Positions 1 to 5,485 of a stretch of 5,551 nt of DNA are shown here, piece after piece. The DNA lies in NCBI GenBank assembly GCA_945902255.1, contig CAMDMO010000101.1, positions 1-5,551 of the forward strand, given 5' to 3'. Made by a program: the position numbers and the translations under genes. The notes below the pieces were generated by a model, which worked only from the letters and a program-made list of their open reading frames with translations, had not been told where the DNA came from and ran no database searches. This stretch comes from Rickettsia typhi. Lineage in GTDB: Bacteria > Pseudomonadota > Alphaproteobacteria > Rickettsiales > UBA1997. Numbering within the stretch: the stretch's first letter is position 1; each line of letters starts with the position of its first letter.

Positions 1-1684
1 CATCGCAAATTTGCGGATCCATGAAATAGTAAAATTTTCTTACTTCCTCATCGCTATATAATTTAAAAATTTCTGAAAAATCTTCCGCAACAACTTGTCT
101 GCCGAATAGTCTTTCAGTTTCAATGGTTGTTGGAATTTCCTTAGCTTTAAAAACTTTTTTACCGCTGTTTAATTCAACCATGCGGTCTTTAAAATCGGTA
201 ACTTTCACATACCAAGAGCTTACTGCGCGATAAATTAATGGCGTATCAGTGCGCCAGCAATGAGGATAATTGTGAAGATATTGTTCAGTTTTAAGCCAAG
301 CGCCAGTTGATTTTAGATATTTTATAATATCGTCATTAGTTTCAAAAACTTGGCGACCTTTTAGTGATAAATTATCTAAATCAAAAATTTCAGAAGTAAA
401 TTTTCCACCTTCATCAACTGGGCAGAGAGTTGCAATTCCATTAGCTTTACAAAGTAATTGATCGTCTTCACCAAATCCTGGTGCCATGTGAACGATGCCA
501 GTTCCTTCTTCGGTTGTGACGAAATCACCGTGAAGAACTGTAAATGATTTTGGACTATTTATTACTTTTTCGTTTTTAGATAAGTAAGGGAAGAGTGGTT
601 TGTGCTTTAGGCCAACAAGCTCGGAACCTTTAAATCTAGCTATTTCATTTTCATTGCTTCCAAATGTAATTGGAAAAGTCATTGGAAATTTTGACGAAGC
701 TTTTTCTATATGAATTTCATCACCCACTATTTTAGCGGTGTACTCAATATCTTTCCCCACTGCTAAACCTAAATTCGAAGGCAATGTCCAAGGGGTAGTA
801 GTCCAAGCCACCAAAGATGTCACCCTGAGCTTGTCGAAGGGTGATTCTGAATTTGGGCTTGAATCATGCTTCGACAAGCTCAGCATGACATCGAGTAATT
901 TTTTTGCACTCTCTTCAACCAACTCAAACTTCACCGTTACCGCCTTACTCTCCTTCCTTCTATAAGAATTATCCATTCTAGTTTCAAAATTCGAAAGCGG
1001 CGTTTGGCAAGCCCAAGAATAAGGAACTACGCGAAAATCTTCATATAACAAGCCTTTAGCAAAAAGCTGTTTAAAGGCCCAAAGTACTGATTCCATGTAA
1101 TTAACATCCATGGTTTTATAGCCATTTTCGAAATCAACAAAACGACCTTGTTTTTCAACATAACTTTTCCATTCATCAGCATATTTCATTACTGATTTTT
1201 GGCAGGCGGCATTAAATTTTTCGATACCATATTCTTGAATAGCAATTTGCCCAGAAATTGACCTTCCTTCAAGGGCGGTAAGTTCTTTTTCGGTTTCCAT
1301 TTCAACCGGCAAACCGTGTGTATCCCAGCCAAATTTACGCTCAACTTTTTTACCCTTCATGGTTTGATAACGGGCAAAAATATCCTTAATAAAGCCAGTT
1401 AATAAATGACCATAATGAGGAAGTCCGTTAGCAAAAGGAGGGCCGTCGTAAAATACGAATTCTGATTTTTCTTCTGCTTCATGGCGGCAGTTGGTATGGT
1501 CTTTCAAAGCGCATGGGCTAAGCACAGGAGATACATTATCATCATCTAAATCTTGATTAAAATTTCTAATCTCAATTGATTTTTCAAATATTTTATTTTC
1601 TTGCCAAAATTTTAAGATGTCTTTTTCCAAAGCAGCAAAATCAAGGTTTTGATTGGCTTGAGGATAATGTTTTTCTTTTGTCAT
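1..1684 (-). CDS. ileS: Isoleucyl-tRNA synthetase, N-terminal 561 codons (runs off left edge)
   Basis: This class I synthetase charges tRNA-Ile with isoleucine in the cytoplasm and hydrolyses mischarged Val-tRNA-Ile. The ATG at 1684-1682 opens a frame that stays open to the left edge. The protein begins MTKEKHYPQ. The HIGH-type signature GLPHYGH is at residues 87-93, followed by FGWDTHGLP at 118-126 and SWACQTPLSNFETR at 223-236. The CP1 editing domain shows AWTTTPWTLPSN (293-304), GTGIVHMAPGFGEDD (394-408) and HCWRTDTPL (475-483). The KMSKS half and anticodon-binding domain lie beyond the window. The sequence type matches the long eukaryote-like IleS of Rickettsia and other alphaproteobacteria. 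Three oddities are described separately: an extra segment around residues 41-72, a palindromic insertion around residues 265-290, and loss of IleS resemblance after VELN (residues 503-506), where a GNAT-like sequence follows. No clear Shine-Dalgarno precedes the start. Identity is very secure; the continuity of the last 55 codons with IleS is not. Confidence 0.95.
   Translation of the reverse strand, partial: MTKEKHYPQANQNLDFAALEKDILKFWQENKIFEKSIEIRNFNQDLDDDNVSPVLSPCALKDHTNCRHEAEEKSEFVFYDGPPFANGLPHYGHLLTGFIKDIFARYQTMKGKKVERKFGWDTHGLPVEMETEKELTALEGRSISGQIAIQEYGIEKFNAACQKSVMKYADEWKSYVEKQGRFVDFENGYKTMDVNYMESVLWAFKQLFAKGLLYEDFRVVPYSWACQTPLSNFETRMDNSYRRKESKAVTVKFELVEESAKKLLDVMLSLSKHDSSPNSESPFDKLRVTSLVAWTTTPWTLPSNLGLAVGKDIEYTAKIVGDEIHIEKASSKFPMTFPITFGSNENEIARFKGSELVGLKHKPLFPYLSKNEKVINSPKSFTVLHGDFVTTEEGTGIVHMAPGFGEDDQLLCKANGIATLCPVDEGGKFTSEIFDLDNLSLKGRQVFETNDDIIKYLKSTGAWLKTEQYLHNYPHCWRTDTPLIYRAVSSWYVKVTDFKDRMVELNSGKKVFKAKEIPTTIETERLFGRQVVAEDFSEIFKLYSDEEVRKFYYFMDPQICD
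2..136 (-). other. GNAT acetyltransferase-like N-terminal segment fused in frame to IleS
   Basis: Residues 517-561 of the ileS reading frame read like the first strand and helix of a RimJ/RimL-type GNAT acetyltransferase. The visible pattern is ETERLFGR (522-529), then ED at 534-535, then IFKLYSDEEVRKF (539-551). This fits the family opening 'ETERL-x-LR ... ED ... lf-l-sD-ev-x-f'. In IleS one would instead expect an INW-P-H-xK-GRFG-W stretch leading to ARDW-ISRNRFWG soon after VELN, and none of that is present before the edge. The segment has no convincing start codon of its own; the nearest in-frame ATG is Met502, which belongs to the IleS motif FKDRMVELN. It could be a domain insertion, a gene fusion, a deletion junction or a chimeric contig end. 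The acetyl-CoA-binding motif is outside the window, so the family call rests on the N-terminal pattern only. Confidence 0.55.
816..892. repeat. RPE-like palindromic element inserted in frame in ileS
   Basis: Two inverted arms, 816-847 and 861-892, pair at 28 of 32 positions around a 13-base loop. Each arm contains its own hairpin with 7-base stems: TCACCCT/AGGGTGA at 820-826/838-844, and TCATGCT/AGCATGA at 864-870/882-888. Both hairpins have the same 11-base loop (GAGCTTGTCGA or its complement). The core CTGAGCTTGTCGAAG belongs to a dispersed palindromic repeat type that I recognise from many bacterial genomes; the link to Rickettsia palindromic elements is by resemblance. On the ileS strand it reads through without a stop, giving about 26 residues (265-290, including SLSKHD and PFDKLRVT) just before the editing motif AWTTTPWTLPSN. 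The exact ends are uncertain: 77 bases is not a multiple of three, so the true insert is probably 75 or 78 bases. Confidence 0.85.
1475..1563 (-). other. Extra segment in IleS before the HIGH motif, G+C-rich, with Cys/His residues
   Basis: Residues 41-70 of IleS lie between the N-terminal helix region (FWQENKIFEKS) and the conserved EFVFYDGPPFANG. Rickettsia-type IleS proteins, as I remember them, have only a short linker here, so about 30 residues appear extra. The DNA at 1478-1530 is about 53 percent G+C, clearly above the surrounding ileS, and its codons use C-ending forms rare elsewhere in the window. The peptide has a cluster C58, H63, C66, H68. There is an imperfect palindrome in the DNA (AGCGCATGGGCT), but no full hairpin like the element at 816-892. 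It may be a degraded in-frame insertion or a lineage-specific loop. Confidence 0.45.
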
Positions 1685-1717
1685 TTTTGATAGGTTGTTT
1701 TGAATATTAATCTCTCC

Positions 1718-1747
1718 AGCATAACAAACTGCTTGAATTTAGGTCAA
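1718..1747 (-). promoter_or_regulatory. Predicted sigma70-type promoter for ileS
   Basis: On the minus strand, TTGACC at 1747-1742 (5 of 6 to TTGACA) is followed after 18 bases by TATGCT at 1723-1718 (4 of 6 to TATAAT). A TG one base upstream of the -10 box gives an extended -10. Transcription would start near 1711, leaving a leader of roughly 27 bases before the ileS ATG. This is prediction from sequence only. Confidence 0.5.
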
Positions 1748-1761
1748 CTAAAACTTAGAAT
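1733..1761 (+). promoter_or_regulatory. Predicted sigma70-type promoter for hom-glyS
   Basis: TTGAAT at 1733-1738 (4 of 6 to TTGACA) and TAGAAT at 1756-1761 (5 of 6 to TATAAT) are separated by the optimal 17 bases. Transcription would start near 1768, about 31 bases before the hom ATG. The box overlaps the predicted ileS promoter, whose -35 lies inside this spacer. AT-rich DNA makes chance matches common, so this is moderate support. Confidence 0.5.
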
Positions 1762-1798
1762 TTTGGTCTTATTTCTTTAAAAATCCCTTAATTTATTC

Positions 1799-3070
1799 AT
1801 GAAAAAGCTAAAAATTGGTCTTGCAGGACTTGGAATAGTCGGAAAAGGAGTTTACGATATTTTGCAAAAAGATGCTGCGTTAATTTCAAAAAGAACCAAA
1901 AACCAACTTGAGCTAGTTGCAGTTTCTGCGCGCAGTAAAAAAGATTTTATCGATAGCAAAATCAAGTTTTATGAAAATACAATTGATTTAGCAAATGATC
2001 CAGAAATTGATGTTATTATTGAAGTAATTGGCGGAGATGGAATTGCAAAAGATTTATTTGAAACTGCAATTAAAAATGGTAAAAAAATTGTTACCGCTAA
2101 TAAAGCTTTAATTGCCGAGCACGGAGTTGAGCTTGCTAAATTAGTTGAAAAACATAATGGATATGTTGGTTTTGAAGCCTCGACCGCTGGCGCTACTCCA
2201 GTTATTAAAATGTTCAAAGAAGGTCTTTCTGCTAATAAAATTGAAGAGTTTTATGCAATTTTAAACGGAACTTGTAATTTTATTTTAACAAAGATGAAAG
2301 ATGAAAATCTTGATTTTGCTTCGGCACTTAAAGAAGCGCAAGATTTAGGCTATGCTGAATCTGATCCAACTTTTGATATTAAGGGAATTGACACTGCTCA
2401 TAAATTAACAATTTTAGCTTCAATTGCAGCTGGTTCAAAGCCATTATTTAAAGGCTTACATATTGAAGGAGTTGATGAAATTTCAATTGATGATATTAAT
2501 TTAGCTAATGATTTTGGTTACAAAATTAAGCTTTTAGCAATTTATAAAAAAATTGGCGATTCTTACCAACAAACAGTTTATCCAGCCTTAATTAAAGCTT
2601 CTGATAAAATCGCACAAATTGATGGGGCATTTAATGCCATTTTAACTAAAGCCTCAAATGCTAATTGGAATATTACAGTTGGAAGTGGCGCTGGCAGCCT
2701 TCCAACCGCATCTGCGATAGTTGCAGATTTAATTGATATTGCAAACGATCGCTATTCTCCAATGTTTGGCGTTGCAAGTGGTGATTTAAAAGATTCTAAA
2801 ATTATTCCAATTTCTGATAGAGTAGGGCAATATTTTATAAGATTAGTAATTGATAAAAATTTGGCAAAAAAATCAGATTTAGCTGAGGTAATTTTTGGTA
2901 AAAAAATTACGATTGAAAAATCAGCATTTTTTGACCGTGATGAAGAAATTTTATGTGGTTTTTTAACCAATCAACAAAAGGAACAAGATATAGTTGAGGC
3001 TTTAAAAAATCTTGACCATAATTTAGTAAAATTTAGCAAGTTCTTGCGAGTTGAAACTATGGGATTTTAA
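1799..3070 (+). CDS. hom: Homoserine dehydrogenase
   Basis: This enzyme reduces L-aspartate 4-semialdehyde to L-homoserine with NAD(P)H, at the branch to threonine, methionine and isoleucine. The 423 residues match the usual length of a monofunctional enzyme with a C-terminal ACT domain. The dinucleotide-binding loop GLAGLGIVGKGV is at 7-18. TANKAL (99-104) carries the catalytic lysine K102, followed by FEASTAGATPVIK (125-137) and NGTCNFIL (156-163). LGYAESDPTFDIKGIDTAHK (183-202) contains E187, D198 and K202, with the same spacing as the substrate-site residues of the yeast enzyme. GAGSLPTASAIVADL is at 297-311. The C-terminal part (about 344-420) has an ACT-like pattern, but the expected D-x-PGVLA loop reads DKNLAKKSDLAEV, so threonine feedback may be altered (inference). 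ATG 1799 is chosen because the Rossmann strand begins immediately after it. No Shine-Dalgarno is evident. It is divergent from ileS and 18 bases upstream of glyS, probably in one transcript. Confidence 0.95.
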   Translation: MKKLKIGLAGLGIVGKGVYDILQKDAALISKRTKNQLELVAVSARSKKDFIDSKIKFYENTIDLANDPEIDVIIEVIGGDGIAKDLFETAIKNGKKIVTANKALIAEHGVELAKLVEKHNGYVGFEASTAGATPVIKMFKEGLSANKIEEFYAILNGTCNFILTKMKDENLDFASALKEAQDLGYAESDPTFDIKGIDTAHKLTILASIAAGSKPLFKGLHIEGVDEISIDDINLANDFGYKIKLLAIYKKIGDSYQQTVYPALIKASDKIAQIDGAFNAILTKASNANWNITVGSGAGSLPTASAIVADLIDIANDRYSPMFGVASGDLKDSKIIPISDRVGQYFIRLVIDKNLAKKSDLAEVIFGKKITIEKSAFFDRDEEILCGFLTNQQKEQDIVEALKNLDHNLVKFSKFLRVETMGF

Positions 3071-3088
3071 ACAATAATCAAAAAATCG

Positions 3089-5272
3089 ATGTCTAACTTT
3101 ATTTTAGAAATATTTAGCGAAGAAATTCCTGCTTTAATGCAAAAAGCGGCAGCTGAAAATTTTGCTAAAATTGCGATAGAAATTTTTGCTAAAAATAATT
3201 TTTTACTTAATGAATCGCAGGTTAAGTCTTTTATTTCAGCGCGTCGCCTTACTTTACAAATTGAAAATTTAGAAGGATTTCAAATAATTCCAACTACTAA
3301 AAAAGTTGGTCCACGCATAAATTCTGATAGAAAAGCCGTTGAAGGATTTTTAAAATCTGTTGGTCTAACTAGTGAGCTAGATTTAGAAAGCACCGAAAAT
3401 AATGGTCAACTTGTTTATGTTTTTACAAAGCCAGAATCGAAAATAAAAACTGCAGAAATAATAAAAAATTCTCTGGTTCAAATTTTACAAAAAATGACCA
3501 GTGCTTGGCCAAAATTAATGAGATGGGACGCGGTTGATGATGAAAAAAAATTGCTTGGTCAGCCAAAGTGGATAAGGCCAATTCGTAATATTCTTTGTTT
3601 GTTTGATTCTGAAGTTATTGATGTTGAATTTGCTCATTTAAAATCAAATAATTTAACTTTTGCACATTATGCAAAAACTTCCAAACCATTAGAAATTTTA
3701 GATGCCAAAGATTATCGAAAAATTTTAAAAGAAAATTTTATTATTCTTGATCAAAAAGAACGAAAAGAAAAAATTTTAGAGCAAATCAAAAAAATTTCTT
3801 CAAGTCTGGAATTGGAATTGGTTGATGATCCGGAAAAATCCTCTCTTTTTGATGAAGTAACCGGTCTTTGTGAATGGCCGCTTGCAATGGTTGCGTCGAT
3901 TGATAAAAAATTTATGAAATTACCAGATGAAGTTTTGGTTTTAACTTTAAAACTTAATCAAAAATATTTTTGTCTAAAAAATAAGAATCAATCATTAGCT
4001 GATAAATTTATTTTTGTTTCAAATGCTTTAATTGAAAATGATTTTACTCAAATAAAAATCATTTCTGATAATGAAAAGCTGGTTAGAGCGCGCTTGAGTG
4101 ATGCAGAATTTTTTATTGCTGAAGATCTTAAAAAGCCTTTAATTTCAAGGATTGATGATCTTAAGCAAATCGTTTTTCATAAAAAACTAGGATCAATTCA
4201 TGATAAGGTTAATCGTCTAAATAATTTAGCAAAATTCCTTTCTATTTTCGTTCCTCATTGCAATTTATCTTTAGTTGAAAAGGCAGTTTCTTTATGCAAA
4301 GCTGATCTTACAACCAAAACAGTTGCCGAACTTCCAGAATTACAAGGAAAAATCGGCAGCTTTTATGCTGATAAACAAGGTGAAGATAAAAAAGTTTCCT
4401 CAGCAATTTATGAACATTATTTACCTCTTGGGCCGAATTCAGAATTGCCCAATACATCACTTGGAATTGTGCTTTCAATTGCAGATAAAATTGATTCAAT
4501 AGTTGGATTTTTCTTGGCTGATGAAAAACCAACTAGTTCAAAAGATCCTTACGCCTTAAGACGCGCTGTGCTTGGAATTGTAAGAATTAGTTTTCAACAT
4601 AACATTGCATTTCCGATTAGAATTTTAGTTGAAAAATCTCTTAACGCTTTTCCAAATAAATTATTGAAAAGCATTTTAGGTGAAAAAGAAGATAAATTTT
4701 TTGAAGGAAAAAAATTACTTGTTGAAGAAGTGATAAAATTCTTTGTCGAAAGATTAAAAGTTTATTTAAGAGAAACTGAATGTGTCAATTCTGAAGTAGT
4801 AAATGCAGTAATTGAAGAATATCTTTCAGACCTTGATGCTCATAAATATTGCGACATTTTATATCTTGCAAAAAAGATAAAATTTCTTGATTCATTCATT
4901 CAATCACCAAAAAATCATAAGATTATTGAGCTCTATAAAAGATCTGCAAATATTTTGGCAATTGAAGAGAAAAAAGATGGCAAAAAATATGATGGAAAGC
5001 CGGCTTTGTTATCTTTAAGAAATAAATATGAAATTATTCTTTATCGCAGAATTAAACAAATTAACTCCGATTTTAAAAAACTAATTATTAAAGGTGAGTT
5101 TGAAGCGGCATTTAAACTTTTACATGTTCTTGAATCTCCATTGGCGCATTTCTTCGATCATTTAACTGTTAATGACAAAGATAAAAATATTAGGGGAAAT
5201 CGTTTATTATTATTGTCTAAAATTAGATCTCTTTTTGGGTTAGTAGCTGATTTATCTAAGATCAAAATATAG
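3089..5272 (+). CDS. glyS: Glycyl-tRNA synthetase beta subunit
   Basis: This is the large subunit of the bacterial alpha2-beta2 glycyl-tRNA synthetase. It binds tRNA-Gly, while the catalytic site lies in the alpha chain GlyQ, whose gene is not in this window. The 727 residues are slightly longer than the common length of about 690. The start is the family-typical N-terminus MSNFILEIFSEEIPA. Other family landmarks are SARRLTL (50-56), RARLSDAEFF (333-342), HKKLGSIHDKVNRL (364-377), KADLTTKTVAELPELQGKIG (404-423) in the HD-like region, ADKIDSIVGFF (465-475) and SSKDPYALRRAVLGI (483-497). The C-terminal DALR-type anticodon-binding domain covers about 610-727, including SPLAHFFDHLTVN (683-695) and NRLLLLSKI (704-712). 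No frameshift or truncation is seen. It follows hom by 18 bases and precedes the alkylation-repair frame by 6, so it is probably co-transcribed with both. No Shine-Dalgarno is evident at its ATG. Confidence 0.96.
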   Translation: MSNFILEIFSEEIPALMQKAAAENFAKIAIEIFAKNNFLLNESQVKSFISARRLTLQIENLEGFQIIPTTKKVGPRINSDRKAVEGFLKSVGLTSELDLESTENNGQLVYVFTKPESKIKTAEIIKNSLVQILQKMTSAWPKLMRWDAVDDEKKLLGQPKWIRPIRNILCLFDSEVIDVEFAHLKSNNLTFAHYAKTSKPLEILDAKDYRKILKENFIILDQKERKEKILEQIKKISSSLELELVDDPEKSSLFDEVTGLCEWPLAMVASIDKKFMKLPDEVLVLTLKLNQKYFCLKNKNQSLADKFIFVSNALIENDFTQIKIISDNEKLVRARLSDAEFFIAEDLKKPLISRIDDLKQIVFHKKLGSIHDKVNRLNNLAKFLSIFVPHCNLSLVEKAVSLCKADLTTKTVAELPELQGKIGSFYADKQGEDKKVSSAIYEHYLPLGPNSELPNTSLGIVLSIADKIDSIVGFFLADEKPTSSKDPYALRRAVLGIVRISFQHNIAFPIRILVEKSLNAFPNKLLKSILGEKEDKFFEGKKLLVEEVIKFFVERLKVYLRETECVNSEVVNAVIEEYLSDLDAHKYCDILYLAKKIKFLDSFIQSPKNHKIIELYKRSANILAIEEKKDGKKYDGKPALLSLRNKYEIILYRRIKQINSDFKKLIIKGEFEAAFKLLHVLESPLAHFFDHLTVNDKDKNIRGNRLLLLSKIRSLFGLVADLSKIKI

Positions 5273-5278
5273 CTAATT

Positions 5279-5485
5279 ATGCTCTTAAAAGAAGTTTATA
5301 ATCACGAATTTTTACAGAATCTTTCTAATACAATTTTAAAATTCGATAAAAAATTTGATGAAAAAGAATTTCTAAAAATTGCTAAAGGAAAAACTTGGGA
5401 AGATAAATCTCTCAAAGAAAGAATGCGCGCAATAACTCAAGGTTATGGAACGCAGCCAAGCGCAAGCTTTAGATGCTCAAGATGA
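5279..5485 (+). CDS. DNA alkylation repair protein (AlkC/AlkD-like), 5' fragment only
   Basis: This 68-codon frame starts 6 bases after glyS. Its first 50 or so residues resemble the N-terminus of HEAT-repeat DNA alkylation repair proteins (the AlkC/AlkD superfamily). These proteins bind and excise or help excise alkylated bases and normally exceed 200 residues. The supporting pattern is YNHEFLQNL near residue 7, then KFDEKEFLK (25-33), then the telling WEDKSLKERMRAIT (40-53). After that the sequence (GYGTQPSASFRCSR) no longer fits, and a TGA ends it at 5483-5485. From about 5436 the resemblance switches to another frame that encodes a kynureninase N-terminus. G+C rises from about 26 percent (5281-5440) to about 40 percent (5441-5551). 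So this looks like a gene cut by a junction, natural or artefactual, and the product as written is unlikely to be functional. The family call rests on a short segment. Confidence 0.6.
   Translation: MLLKEVYNHEFLQNLSNTILKFDKKFDEKEFLKIAKGKTWEDKSLKERMRAITQGYGTQPSASFRCSR

Noticed and set aside
4..15. Perfect 12-base palindrome CGCAAATTTGCG at the left edge
   Set aside because: Short, at the window boundary and within the GNAT-like coding segment; no longer inverted structure can be seen around it, so a second palindromic element cannot be claimed.
738..965. Plus-strand 75-codon frame opposite ileS
   Set aside because: It lies wholly inside the well-supported ileS gene and is open partly because the palindromic element has no stops on either strand.
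1685..1798. Leader peptide or riboswitch ahead of hom
   Set aside because: The spacer is only 114 bases, with predicted leaders near 30 bases; no regulatory-codon-rich short frame, terminator hairpin or known riboswitch pattern was seen.
1969..2217. Minus-strand 82-codon frame inside hom
   Set aside because: Antisense shadow of the Hom Rossmann region; no family resemblance and no start context.
2752..2970. Minus-strand 72-codon frame inside hom
   Set aside because: Antisense shadow of the Hom C-terminal domain, which is itself clearly coding on the plus strand.
4275..4532. Two short frames (one on each strand) inside glyS
   Set aside because: Both overlap the highly conserved KADLTTKTVAELPELQG region of GlyS and resemble nothing.
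5273..5278. Terminator after glyS
   Set aside because: Only six bases separate glyS from the next start and no hairpin with a T-run is present.
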